Counted from the stretch's first letter, positions 34,087 through 45,776 are shown. The stretch is 64,000 nt of DNA from Molossus alvarezi (GCA_037176705.1 CM073908.1:132397430-132461429), one strand, 5' to 3'. Notes: a model not told the origin generated them from the sequence alone. Translations and numbers: made by a program.

Positions 34087-36726
34087 ACTGACCTCAGTTT
34101 CATATCTATAAAAGGAGAAATCATACTTATTGAGCAGATTGTTGCAAAGAGTAGCATTACCACATGTAAAGAGCTGAACAGTTCAATGAAGATTTTTTAC
34201 ATTTTATTTACCTGACATCACCAACTACTACTGACAAATCCTCTTTAAATAAAAATGGCAAAATTAATAACAAAATTATGGATGGGTTTGAATGCATCAA
34301 CAGGCATTATATACCTGTGGAAATTAGGAAATTACAAATACAAATGGACAGAGATACAAACAGTACAATTTCTACAGTTTCTAACCAAGTGATCGTTGAC
34401 GGCTCTATTGTTTCTAATAAAATGTAATATATCCCATTTCTTTTTCAAGACAGACCCAAAGACAATAAAATATTAAAAAGCTGTAGAGATTTATTTATTA
34501 ATTTACATTCAGCTGAATAAAATTGTGAATATAACAAAGGATACTTATTAATTTTATTCTTCAGAGATGCTTTAGCCAAATTATGTCATAACAAAGACAT
34601 CACATAGCACGGCCTCTATCAGCACTGAACAAAAAGTAACATTTTTCCTTTTGCTTTTTGCATTTGAGAAGGAACTGGTCGCTTATTTATTGGACAGTAA
34701 ATGTATTCAATGACACTACCTTTTAGGATAATGCAAATCTCAAAATAGGTCAAACACTTGAAGTGATAAGTACTGATTGCATCATGGAGGTACTATGCAA
34801 CCAGCCTTCTTTGTACCAGTAATTCTAAAGCTAAATAGATTTGGGGAATTAGCTGAGAAAGGAAGAACACTAGAGAAAATGTTATTAACTGAGAAATACA
34901 AAAGAGTAGTAGCAAGGAGAAGGCTGTTAGAATAAAAGTACTAATTGAGAAAAATAAGGGAAAACCGCAAAAGTAGAGAAAGCAATTTCTATAAATAGGA
35001 CTGGTCAGAACCTATAATATTAGGATGACTCATGTGAAGTTGCTATATTTTGTAGGAGGTCAAAAATAGTCAAATGTCAGCAATGTTATATGGTTCAAAC
35101 TAATACATTTACCAAAGCACTTAGGACTCCTTGTTACTGCATAACAAATGATATTCACCGTGTTTTGTATACAAGCGTAAACTCTGAATGGCTTGTATTT
35201 GGAAACTTTTCACAGCAGTGTCCACAGTGGTAACTGTTAGGTGCCAGACTCCATTGTGGGCAAGAAATGCTTCTGTTTTTATAGATTCAACTCCCAAATT
35301 TCTTTTAAGAGCTGTTAAGGTTTCAGAAAGCATGCTGTGTCCAGAGAAAGACTGGCAATAAAATTTTAAGGCAGGAGTTTAGAATTGTTGAAATATTTCA
35401 AAGTCTGAATAAAGGCAAGATTCAAGAGGGCATCAGGAAAAATAGAAGACACGAACCTACTCAATAATAACCAATATTTTAAGATGCTCAAGAGCACCAT
35501 TATGGAGACACAGGAATGTATTTTTAAAATAACCGAAAAGTGAAAGACATTAAAGCACATAAATAAACCTGTCATTGTAGTGACAATGTACTGGTGAAGT
35601 GGGGCGGGAAGATGAAAAGGAGAAAAATTCAGGTAAACACTCTAGTATTTAAAAACAAATGGTGCGTTTGGATAGCTAATGTGATAATTTGAATTCCAGC
35701 ATGTGGTATTCTAAAAAGGAGTGCTGCAGAGTTGCCTGTGTGCTAGAAGATGATTGGTTAAGCTTGTTCCAGTACTATTTATGATAATAAAATAGCCTCA
35801 TCTACATTTATAGGGGCAGCGGGGTGTTTAAAGAACGTGAATATAGTGATCAAATTGTTACCGAGCAAGAGCTTAAACCTGCTCCTAACCACCAGTGAGG
35901 CTTTTTGTTAATTAATCATAATCAACATACGGTAGCATGGAAGGGGACAGCCAGAGTGAAGGCTTTAATTAACCACTGGGCAAAGCAGGAGTTGACATTT
36001 GCATCTCAATGCTGGTTATAGGCTGACCAAAGGGAGATAAAGCCCACTGACTAACTTTCTGTCCTCAATTCGAAGATGAATCTCTTCTCCCACGCTTTCA
36101 GATCTGTGAAATCAGGATGTATCTTAAATACATGCCATTTTAGATTTAGTGATATATCTTAATTGGTGGAGAAGTTAGCTACATTGCCACCTTTCTAAAA
36201 GTCACTCTGGTCCAATTCAAATCGGCTGGCCATCAGAGAATGTTAAGTTTCCTTCATGATTCTGTTAACAGTCACTAGTAGCCTAGACCATACAAAGGAC
36301 CAGGGAAGGAGACTGTCCTGATCATGTACATGTTCCCGATGTCTAACACACCACGAATGCTTCTCTTCATCTGGACTGGGAATCTTGGGAGGTTTTGTAT
36401 GTAAGAACCTTACTGCAGGGACTTCTGACTTTGTTATAAAGAATGCTACTATATATGCAGATACAGAAACTATTCAACAGATCTCAAACTCTTGGTGGAA
36501 TGGATGCTTGGCACTGATTAAGAACTAAAGAAAACCTCACAGAAACCTTTAATGGGGGAAAAAGGAGAAACATCTGTAACAAAAACAAATAAAGATAATT
36601 TAAAAAAATAAAATAAAATAACATATAAATTGGGGGAAAAAAGAAACCTTTAGATCAATTTTATAAAAAAGAACAAGATTATTAAACAGAGAGACCATGT
36701 GGCAAAGAAAAAAAGAGCTTAAGTCC
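34087..36726. promoter_or_regulatory. 2.6-kb transposon-free stretch with a candidate enhancer at 35880-36060
   Basis: No recognisable transposon. 35880-36060 carries TTAATTAATCATAATCAACA (35908), TTTAATTAACC (35964) and an octamer ATTTGCAT (35997), a combination seen in neural enhancers bound by homeodomain and POU factors. The rest (34087-35870) is AT-rich and unremarkable. No conservation data were available. Confidence 0.4.
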
Positions 36727-37132
36727 TGCACTACCCAATAAGGAAGCCACTAATCACATATGACTATTTCAATTTAAATGAATCAAAATGTAAAAATCAA
36801 TTCCTTGGACAAGCTAGCCACATTCAAGTGTTCAACAGCCTCATCTGGCTAGAGGCTACCACACCGAACAGCAATGATATAGAATATTTCTGTCACTGCA
36901 AAAAATTCTACTGGTGCCCGGAGGGTGTGGCTCAGTGGTTGAGCATCGACCCATGCACCAAGAGGTCGCCGGTTCGATTCCCGGTCAGGGCACATGCCCA
37001 GGTTGTGGGCCTGATCCCCAGTGGGGGGCATGCAGGAGGCGGCCAATCGATGTTCTCTCTCATCGATGTTTCTATCTCTCTCCCTTTTTCTCAAAAAATT
37101 AATAAAGAAAAAAAATTTTACTAAACAATGCT
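36727..37132 (+). mobile_element. hAT-Charlie type MITE, split by Ves
   Basis: CTACCCAATAAGGAAGCCAC at the left, GATATAGAATATTTCTGTCA, then, past the Ves, TTTTACTAAACAATGCTACT. This is a widespread mammalian hAT MITE pattern; exact family name uncertain. Confidence 0.7.
36913..37110 (+). mobile_element. Ves SINE (200-bp type)
   Basis: Near-consensus short type: GAGGGTGTGGCTCAGTGG, GGTTCGATTCCCGGTCAG, CCCAGTGGGGGGCATGCAGG and end TTAATAAAG. Target-site duplication AAAAATTCTACT (36901) against AAAAATTTTACT (37111). Confidence 0.95.
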
Positions 37133-37179
37133 ACTCTAGACTAACATCTGAAGCTGAGTTATACCTCTGCTGCAACACT

Positions 37180-37320
37180 CAGATCTTGTGAATCTGAATA
37201 AATTAACCAGCCTTACAACTACTCAGTTTTCTCTTTGGTGAAATGAGTATGTAATTGTTATCCTACTCTCCGGGATGCTTTGAGGATTAGAGTGCCATAA
37301 AAAGGTTAGCTACTAGTAAG
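37180..37320 (+). mobile_element. probable MIR fragment
   Basis: TGAATCTGAATAAATTAACC, TCAGTTTTCTCTTTGGTGAA and GGGATGCTTTGAGGATTAGA fit the MIR core order. Diverged. Confidence 0.5.
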
Positions 37321-37461
37321 TTTCACATTTTTATGTGATTTGTAACTTTATTAAAGCGCCTCTCCTCTCATCTTTTGGCATTTCTAATTGTTAGCTGGAT
37401 ATATTTCACCGTTTAAACCCCAAGCTTTATGACTTCTCTTCTTTCCTTCTTCTTCAGATAT

Positions 37462-37514
37462 ATGTATTTCTTTATCCTCACCTGAGGACATTTTCCCACT
37501 TTCTCAGATAGAGC

Positions 37515-37548
<34 letters not shown>

Positions 37549-37741
37549 CAGAGAGACAGAGAGAGAGAAAGAAAGAAACACCGACGTGAAAGGGACACAT
37601 CGAGTGGCTGCCTCCCGCATGACCCCAACCAGGGCCGGGGACAACCATAACCAAGGTACATGCCCTTGACCGGAATCGAACCCGCGACTCATTGGTCCGT
37701 GGGCCGATGCTACAACCGCTGAGCCAAACCGACCAAGGCAG
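37462..37741 (-). mobile_element. Ves SINE (250-bp type)
   Basis: Minus-strand copy: TATCCTCACCTGAGGACATT at the left, a long GA tract with GACA, and GCCAAACCGACCAAGGC at the right. Flanking CTTCAGATAT (37452) and CTCCAGATAT (37743) form a partial target duplication. Confidence 0.94.
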
Positions 37742-37928
37742 CCTCCAGATATTTTTAGCAACCACATGCCTACAGTAGCCACACGATGAACAGAAATGAG
37801 TGAAGCGGGCTGTGGTGGGGCTGTGGCAAACTGGAGAACCCATGTTCTGTCGAAGCTGGTTTAGCTGTTACTCAGTGCCAGCCAAGTACCACCACTGAGG
37901 AAAGATGGCTTGGCGTAGGCACATATGG

Positions 37929-38462
37929 TAGTTCCCCCTTATTCATAATTTTGATTTCGCAGTGTCAGTTACCTGCAATCAACTGCAGTACAAAAATATT
38001 AAATGGAAAATTCCAGAAATAAACAATAAGTTTTAAGTTGTACGCCATTCTGAGTAGTATTATGAAATCTCACAAGTCCTGCTCCGTCCAGCCAGGATGA
38101 GAGTCAACCCTTTGTCCAACATCTCCGTGCTGCAGACACTCCCTGCCCGTTAGTCACTTAGAAGCCATCTCGGTTATCAGACGGACTGTTGCCATATCGA
38201 AGTGCTGTGTTCAAGTCATCCTTATTTTACATAATAATGCCACATTCATATAATTTTCACTACAGTATACTGTTATAGTTGTTCTATTTTATTATTATTT
38301 ATGTCAATCTCTTGCTATGCTTAATTTATAAGTTAAATGCTATCATAGGTATATATGTATAGGAAAAAACATAGTATATATACGGTTAGGTACTATTAAA
38401 AGTTTCAGGCATCCACTGGAGGTCTTAGAATGTATCCCTAGCAGAAAAAGGGGGATTACTAT
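37929..38462 (+). mobile_element. Tigger-type (pogo) DNA transposon, internally deleted
   Basis: Left end AGTTCCCCCTTATTCA; interior ATTAAATGGAAAATTCCAGA and GTTAGTCACTTAGAAGCCAT; right end CATCCACTGGAGGTCTTAGA and GAAAAAGGGGGATTACTATA. The ends are inverted. It matches the Tigger2/MER28-like group. No transposase frame remains. Confidence 0.82.
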
Positions 38463-38536
38463 ACTGATTTTTTAAAAAAGAATGTCAGAAATTTGGCTTT
38501 TTATAGGAAATCCCATTTAAAAAATATCAGCAACTA

Positions 38537-39615
38537 GCCCTGGCTGGGTGGTTAGTTGGAGTATTGTCCCGTGGGTTCGATTCCCAGTCAGGGCACATAC
38601 TTAGGTTGCAGATTCAATCCCCGGCTGGGGCACCTACGGGAAGTAACCTATCAATGTTTCTCTCTCACCTCATTGTTTCCCTCTCTCCCCTTTCCTCTCT
38701 CTCTAAAAAAAAGAAAAAAAATCAACAAAAAATCAGCAAACATATCCATAGTGGCTGTACCAGTCTACATTCCCACTAGCAGTGAATGAGGGTTCCCTTT
38801 TCTCCACAACCTCTCCTATACTTGTTATCACTTGTCTTGTTGATAATAGCCATTCTAACAGGTGTGAGATGGTATCTCATTGTAGTTTTGATTTGCATTT
38901 CCCTAATTGCTTAGTGAGGTTGAAAATATTTTCATATATCTATTGGCTGTTTGTATGTCTTCTTAGGAGAGGTGTCTGTTCAGGTCCTCTGCCCATTTTT
39001 TGACTGGGTTGTTCGTTTGATATTGAGTTTTATGAGTGCTTTTATATTTTGGATAATAAACCTACCACATGACCCAGCAATCAAAAAACTCGAAAACATG
39101 TATTTGCAAAGATACATGCACCCCTATGTTCACTGCAGCACTATTCACAGTGGCCAAGACATGGAGACAACCAAAGTGTCCTGCAATAAAGGATTGATTG
39201 GATAAAGAAGATGTGGTACAGATATACTATGGATACTACTCAGCCATAAGAAAGGAGGAAATACTGCCATCTGCGACAACATAGATGGATCCTGAGAATA
39301 TTATGCTAAGTGAAATAAGTCATTCAGAAAAAGCTAAGAACCGTATGATTTCACATGTACGTGAGATATAAAACTGAAACTCATGAACACAAACAGCAGT
39401 ATGGTGGTTACCAGAGGGAAGGGTGTGGGGTGGGGGGGGGTGAAGGGGACCTAATATATGGTGACGGAAGATGACCTGACCTTGGGTGATGGCCACACAG
39501 TGCAATATATAGATCTTAGAACATAGAAATCCACACCTGAAACCTATATAATCATATTGACCAATGTCACCCCAATAAATTTAATTAAAAACATCCGCAG
39601 GTGAGGATTTAAAAA
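38537..39615 (+). mobile_element. Ves SINE interrupted by L1
   Basis: Left part 38537-38737: GCCCTGGCTGGGTGGTTAG through the CT-rich middle, with a small A-box deletion. Right part from about 39592: CATCCGCAGGTGAGGATTT plus A tail. The outer target-site duplication is AAAATATCAGCAACTA (38521-38536) against AAAATATTAGCAACTA (39616-39631), which proves that both parts belong to one SINE that later received an L1. Confidence 0.9.
38740..39590 (+). mobile_element. L1 3' end with 5' inversion (twin priming), nested in Ves
   Basis: 38740-39055 is L1 ORF2 sequence in antisense (ATAGTGGCTGTACCAGTCTA, GATGGTATCTCATTGTAG). 39062-39590 is the directly following L1 segment in sense (CACATGACCCAGCAATC, TGTTCACTGCAGCACTATTC, to the A-rich 3' end). 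The two pieces are neighbours in a normal L1, so the left one was inverted at insertion, as expected from twin priming. Confidence 0.88.
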
Positions 39616-39631
39616 AAAATATTAGCAACTA

Positions 39632-40349
39632 ATTAAAAATGTTAAGTAATTCTTTGGGCAAATTAAACCCATTTAGAGGTTACGTGTGACCCGTGGCTAC
39701 CATTATGTGATCTTTGGTTTCTAAGACCCTTTAGTAGCTATATTTCTTTCTCCATAGCCCCATTCCCTAGGACACTCTTACAAATAAATGCACACAACTT
39801 ACTCCTCATTAGATCTCATGGTGAAATAGAAATGAAGTTCACAGTGCTATTTATTTTATATAAGTTACCACTCCACAGTATTAAAAAATTATTTCTTAGG
39901 TTACCAAAATATAACACCTAAAAAAAACATAAATTTTAAATGCTTTAAGATAACAAATGACCCAAATTTAGAAAATAAAGAATTTATGTCCTCCTCAACC
40001 AAATGCCCAGAAAAGTAGAAAAAGAAATATTATTCTTGCATGTTTTTATGCGTAAGTATTACTGTAATTAAATGAAATATATATATTTTTTCATTGCTAC
40101 TCCACTGGAAAATTACTGGAATGCTGGGAGAGAACTATAATATTTAATATAAAAGCCATAGGTCTCTACTGGCAAATTAGTTGAAATATTATTTTGAATC
40201 CTGATTTGGAAAGTTTAATGCTAGAAAGCAAAGCAAAACTTTTCATTCTCCCAGTAATTTAAATGCTGTCCACTCAAAACCCCATTAAATTAAAAATGCA
40301 TCTGCACTGTATATGAAGCATACACAATTTTTATTATTCCAAGTGTAAT
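39632..40349. other. unique sequence, AT-rich
   Basis: No repeat recognised. 40190-40350 may be constrained (TTAAATGCTGTCCACTCAAA); not testable here. Confidence 0.5.
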
Positions 40350-40368
40350 TAACTATATTATTTATTTA

Positions 40369-40609
40369 TTTATTTTTTATCCTCACCCAAGGACATTTAA
40401 AAAAAAAAATATTTTGTTCAGATAGAGTGGAAGGGAGAGAGAGAGAGACATCGACATGAAAGGGACACATGGAGTGGTTGCCACCCACACGACCCAACAA
40501 GGGCAGGGGACAAACCGCAACCGAGGTGCGTGCCCTTAGCGGGAATTGAACCTGGGTCTCTCCGGACCGCAGGCCAACGCTCCAACGGCTGAGCCAAACC
40601 GGCCAGGGC
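40369..40609 (-). mobile_element. Ves SINE (250-bp type)
   Basis: Minus-strand copy: TATCCTCACCCAAGGACATT at the left, an extra A-run inside the tail end, and GAGCCAAACCGGCCAGGGC at the right. Target-site duplication TAACTATATTATTTATTT (40350) against TAACTATATTTTATTTTT (40610). Confidence 0.94.
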
Positions 40610-40626
40610 TAACTATATTTTATTTT

Positions 40627-41114
40627 TATCATACACCCACCCAAGGAACCAGCAGTTGTAGCTTTTTTATACAGCTGATAATTCAAATATTATTTCTAAT
40701 ACAAATATATGGTTTATCACGCTTATTTATCACTAACTTGGTACACTCCATAATCGTATTACAACCCCACTGTGTACTGAATACCACTTATAGTTCAAAC
40801 TACTCAAGATAAGCACTGTTACTTTCAAGAGAAGACTGGCAGTAATTAAAGGTCTTATTTAGTAGTTATTGGTAACCATGTTTTAAAGGAGGTAAAAAAA
40901 AAAAAAAGAAACAGTATAGATATATTTAATTTGGTAATTGCATTTTATTAATGAGATCTATTTTAGACATATACTTTAACTGGGGTTAAAACAAAGATGT
41001 GCTAAACTGTTATCAATGTGATGAAACAAAATGACATGAAAATGTTTTATAATTAATCAATGAGAAGAACTGAAACATCTGTAAATTACATGGCATAAAA
41101 CGAAATCATACCAG
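40627..41114. other. unique sequence, nothing recognised
   Basis: AT-rich with a 14-base A-run at 40896. No feature. Confidence 0.5.
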
Positions 41115-41330
41115 AACACTAATAACAATAATAAAAACAACAATAGTACTTTACACTTATAGACCTCCTTTCAGAGGAATTTCAGAGTGCTTTTTAAACA
41201 CGTTATTTTTCCGTTTTTGAACAAATAAGACAACTAAATCAAAGAGTAATAACAGTTTGCCCATACCACAAAGTGAGTCAGCGGCAGAGCGGGAATAGAT
41301 TTTTCTAACTTGTTCAGTCTCCTGCAATTA
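41115..41330 (-). mobile_element. MIR-family SINE, antisense
   Basis: ACAGTTTGCCCATACCACAA and GCGGCAGAGCGGGAATAG are the reverse-strand MIR core pattern. Diverged. Confidence 0.6.
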
Positions 41331-43243
41331 TATTGTGCAATGATTACTCTGTTAACTCTGTTACATCCAAGACATAGGTACCTCCAGATTTCATGTGGGC
41401 TTACCATTTTTCTTCCCCTGCCCCAGCCTATTAGTAATAGTAGTGTTTACAAACTGACACTGTCACAAAGTGTGTGTTTGCATGCTGCTCCAATAAGGGT
41501 CCCTCGGGGTGTCAAGAGAAGAGCCTCTCTGAGCCTTTCGGCAGCCCCTCCCCTCCCACCTTCAGACAGTTTTCTGGAGATGGCCTCCAGACATTTTGAG
41601 ATCTTGTAAAGACTAGTCAACCTAATAACATATTTGGAGTGCTGGGAAAAATGCAAAGATAGCAAAGTCATTCAAGACCAAGAGCTGTGAATCACTAGAA
41701 AAAACCCACCAGGCAAACTGGCCAACTCTTATCATACTATGGTCATAGGTTCTGGAGGGCAAGGCATGGGCCACAGCAGGGACAGTCCTCATTTAAAGTA
41801 AACGTTCAGACTTTTAAATGCATTCCACTAGGGCATCAGTTTTATTTCTAACCTAAATTTATGCCATCTCCTGGAGATACATGATATCACAGCCCAACTC
41901 TATTAGGAATTGCCAGAAAATAGGGAAATTAAGTCCACGTGGAGTAAGGCATGGGCTAAATGTTTGATGAATGTATGGATATACATGGAAGGAAAAATTT
42001 TTATCATATAATAGGAGGGTCTGATGAGAAATAAGGATGGAGTCTGAAAAGTATTTTATAAACATTAAAGTATTCTACAAAAACCATCAAGTAGTATGTT
42101 TCTACTATAAAGTATTTTAGAAAACACTACTTTCACATACCATTTATAAGGTTCCTATCATGTATGTACCTGTTGCCATCAGATGTATAACAACGCATCA
42201 TGCATGGCCCCGTCCTCAAGGAGTTATGATGCATGAGGGGCATTGCTCAATAGCTGCAGGAGTTTGGAGGACACAGAGATCACTTCTAGCTGGGAGGCCT
42301 TATGAACAGAATACCAACAGGGAAAAACTGGGTTGAGGCGGGTGATGCAGGAAAGGGAAACTCATGAGCCGAGGGAGATAGCTAGCCATGGTGGAGTCCA
42401 AGCCCACTCAGGGACCCATGGGGAGGTTTAATCTGTGGGTGCCATGGAGGTGCTGTCTCATTTCTTCCAGGCAAAAGGGGATGATCTGAAACCCAACTCT
42501 TTCCTAGCTCCAAAACTCCAAAGCTGTGAGGTGGGGCTACCAAGCTATTTCTCCTGCCTGGAGACCCAAGGTAAACCCAAGCTATGACCATGGCACCCAG
42601 AGGTGTCCTTGTAGAGACTCTAGGATGACCATCCTGTTCTAGAACCCTCGGAGAAGCAACAATATGAAACTGCAGAAGGCTGCTCGACCAGGACCTACCA
42701 GGCTGGGTCCAGAGGTAAGGAGAAGAGGAGAGGTGGGAACGATCTCAGAAACCCGAAATGTGGAGGTGTCTAAACGCCAGGTTTGGGTTGGCCTCTACCT
42801 CAATACCTTCCCAGTTACCCATCCAGGCTCAAGGATTCCCCATCCTTCACGGTGGCCCTTTCTTACTTTTATGATGCAAGTTAATGAGAAAAATAACATG
42901 TGCTTTATAGCCAATTTTGTTGTAATGCATTTATTTCACCTTCCATTTATTCATTACCAAAAAACAAACAAACAAAAAAACACCCCAAAACCAGGTTCTT
43001 CTTGCTTACTTTCCCTAGCTCGTTTTCCCCTTCACTTTATTCTCAGATGCTGTATTAGCTCCTATAGCACCATAAATGATCCCTTTATTTAGGAAATAAT
43101 TCATGTGTTTGACTTCATTTTCCTTTCTACTGTCTATTTGAATTGTTATCTAGATGCCACCCAATCTCCCGTTCTATATCAAAGTCAAACGTAATGCGTA
43201 TTTGACAAGAAGCAGTATTAAAGTTTGAAGAGTTTCACTAACA
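41331..43243. other. unique sequence
   Basis: No clear transposon over 1.9 kb. A GC-richer piece at 42200-42840 may be an old repeat remnant; its open frames (for example 42664-43092) show no known domain. An AAAC tract lies at 42959-42978. Confidence 0.45.
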
Positions 43244-43409
43244 TAGTGTGAGATTCTCAACCCCATGGGTTGCATTAGCATCACCTGAAGAGCTTTTTGA
43301 ACTATACAGATGCTGGGGGCCCCACCCCAGACCAACTGATCAGATTTCTAGCAGTGGCACCTGAGAACCTGTTATTTTCAAAAAAGTAACAGATACACCC
43401 TGGTTGTTA
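43244..43409 (+). mobile_element. MER5A-like hAT-Charlie element
   Basis: GATTCTCAACCCCATGGGTT, GCATTAGCATCACCTGAAGA and GGGGCCCCACCCCAGACCAA follow the MER5A order. Confidence 0.82.
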
Positions 43410-43426
43410 AGAAGTATTATGCTAAC

Positions 43427-43617
43427 CTGCTCTGGCTGGTGTGGCTCAGTTGGTTGAGCATTGTCCTGTACACTGAAAGGTCACCAGTTGCGGGTTTGGT
43501 GCCCACCCTCCCACCCCCCAGCGTATAGGAGGCAACCAAACAGGTGTTTCTCTCTCCCTTCTCTCTCTCTCTCTCTCTCTCTCTCAAAAACCCCAAAGAA
43601 CCAATAATAATAAAAAA
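43427..43617 (+). mobile_element. Ves SINE (200-bp type) with (CT)n expansion
   Basis: Head GGCTGGTGTGGCTCAGTTGG, (CT)n at 43560-43585, and a short deletion in the middle. The target-site duplication AAGAAGTATTATGCTAA against AAGAAGTACTATGCTAA flanks it (43409-43425 and 43618-43634). Confidence 0.93.
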
Positions 43618-43883
43618 AGAAGTACTATGCTAATCTGAATAGATACTTCTCCAAAGAGGACATACAAATGAAAGATAATGTCACTAATCATCAGAGAAAT
43701 GTTAATTAAAACTATAATGAGATATCACCTCACACCTGTCAGAATGGCTGCCATCAATAAATCAACAAACAAGTGTTGGCGAGGGTGTGGAGAAAAGGGA
43801 ACCCTCATGCACTGTTGGTGGGAACGCAGACTGGTACAGCCACTGTGGAAAACAGTACGAAGGTTCCTAAAAGTTTAAAAAAT

Positions 43884-44138
43884 GGGCCCTGGCCAGTTTG
43901 GCTCAGCGGTTAGAGTGTCGGCCCGTGGACCAGAGAGTCTCGGGTTCGGTTCCTGTTAAGGGCAAGTACCTCGGTTGAGGTTCGTTCCCGGCCCCAGTTG
44001 GGGTTATGTGGGTGGCAACCAGTCGATGTGTCTCTCTCACATCGATGTTAATCTCTCTCTGTTCCTCCCTCTCTCCCTCCCACTCTATCTGAAGATAAAT
44101 GCAAAAATGTCCTCAGGTGAAGATAAAAAAATTTTTTT
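43884..44138 (+). mobile_element. Ves SINE (250-bp type) in L1
   Basis: Head GGCCCTGGCCAGTTTGGCTC, TTCGGTTCCTGTTAAGGGCA, end ATGTCCTCAGGTGAAGATAA. It is flanked by TTTAAAAAATGG and TTTTTTAAATGG, a weak target duplication. Confidence 0.92.
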
Positions 44139-44463
44139 TAAATGGAACTGCCTTATGACCCAATGATTCCACTTCTGGGTATATGTCCAAAGAAATTCAA
44201 AACACTAATTCGAAAAAATATATACACCCCTATGTTCACTGCAGAATTATTTACAATAGCCAAGCTATGGAAGCAACCCAAGTGCCCATCAATAGATGAA
44301 TGGATTAAAAAGCTGTGGTACATATACACAATGGAATATTACTCGGTCATAAAAATTAAAATAAAATCTTACTATTTGTGACAGCATGGATGGACCTAGA
44401 GGGTATTATGCTAAATGAAACAAGTAAATCAGAGAAAGACAAATGCTGTATGATTTAACTTTA

Positions 44464-44570
44464 CAGGGTGGGGCAAAAGTAGGTTTACAGTTTGAGTAAA
44501 TGAAACACAGATTTTATTCTTGTATTATTTTCCATATGAACAACTGTAAACCTATTTTTGCGCCAACTTG
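44464..44570 (+). mobile_element. mariner-type MITE, 107 bp
   Basis: Terminal inverted repeats of about 29 bp, 25 of 29 matching: left CAGGGTGGGGCAAAAGTAGG, right (reverse complement) CAAGTTGGCGCAAAAATAGG, both continuing TTTACAGTT. Flanked by TA on both sides (44462-44463 and 44571-44572), the Tc1/mariner target duplication. Removing the element and one TA restores the L1 sequence around ATTTAACTTTATGTGGAATC. No transposase is encoded, so it depended on a mariner source elsewhere. Confidence 0.9.
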
Positions 44571-44599
44571 TATGTGGAATCTAAAGAACAACATAAATG

Positions 44600-44847
44600 C
44601 CCTGGCCGGTTTGGCTCAGCGGTTAGAGCGTCGGCCTGCGGTCCCGAGAGACCCGGGTTCGGTTCCCACTAAGGGCATGTGCCTCGGTTGCAATTTGTCC
44701 CCGGCCCTGGTTGGTTGTGCAGGTGGCAGCCACTCGATGTGTCCCTTTCACATCGATGTTTCTCTCTCTCTTCCTCTCTCCCCCTCCCACTCTACCTGAA
44801 CAAAAAATAGAAAAATGTCCTCAGGTGAGGATAAAAAAAAAAAAAAT
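44600..44847 (+). mobile_element. Ves SINE (250-bp type, young) in L1
   Basis: Near-consensus: CCCTGGCCGGTTTGGCTCAG, GGTTCGGTTCCCACTAAGGG and ATGTCCTCAGGTGAGGATA. The 17-bp target-site duplication AAAGAACAACATAAATG is exact (44583-44599 and 44848-44864). Confidence 0.96.
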
Positions 44848-45183
44848 AAAGAACAACATAAATGAACAAACAAAATAGAAACAGACTCAGATAGAGGGAA
44901 CGGACTGATGGTTACCAAAGCAGAGGAGGGTTGGGGGACTGGGTGAAAAAGGTGAAGGGATTAAGAAGTACAAATTGGTAGTTACGGAATAGTCATGGGG
45001 ATGCAGAGCACAGCACAGTGAGTATAGTCAATAATATTGTAATAACGATGTATGGGGCCAGGGGGTACTTGAAATATTGGGGGAACACTTTATAAAGTAT
45101 ATAACTGTCTAACCACTATGCTATATACCTGAAACTCATACAAAATAATATTGAATGTAAACTGTAACTAAAAAACAAAATTT

Positions 45184-45776
45184 AAATCAAAAGGAGTTGG
45201 CCGACAACATCTACTTGAGGCGGGTTTTTCAAGTGTTAAAAAAAAAAAAAGTAAAGTACTCTGCTAAAAGGTACATGATTTGGGAACTTGGTTAGGCTAA
45301 CTTTCTGCACACAAATACAACTCTTTTTTTTTTTTTTTTGTTTAACCCTCCCTAGAAAAGAGCCAAGAGTTATTACTGATTGCTTAATATTAATGGAACA
45401 TATGCCAAAGGAACATAGCTAAACAAAATGCTAATGATATGTAGATTACTTGTGTTTCAACCCCTTCCACTAGTATTAATAATGAAAATTAAATTCATCC
45501 TTTCTAACATACTGCTGACATAACCGCTATTTTGATAAATAAGAAAACTAAAACTCATTTATCACGATCGATTTTAAGCTCTCATAGTAGGGTCCATGCC
45601 TTTTCCATACTGTAACCATTCAGTAAGTAAGAACCAACCTGTCTGGTGCTATGCTAGATGCTGGAGGCACAAATATGAACAAAACATGGTCAGTGAGCGG
45701 CTACAGAAACCAATTCAGCTACAGTTAACTATAATACTAAGTGGTTTGGACAAAGAGTTCTTCTCAGAGGTAACAA
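45184..45776. other. unique sequence, nothing recognised
   Basis: Contains an A-run (45239) and a T-run (45324). No other feature. Confidence 0.5.

Larger units (their letters stand above)
43635..45183 (+). mobile_element. L1 ORF2 end and 3' UTR, carrying three nested insertions
   Basis: L1 pieces: 43635-43883 (ACACCTGTCAGAATGGCTGC, ACTGGTACAGCCACTGTGGA), 44139-44463, 44573-44599 and 44865-45183. They read continuously when two Ves copies and a mariner MITE are removed. The reverse transcriptase region is truncated and frame-broken. Confidence 0.9.
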
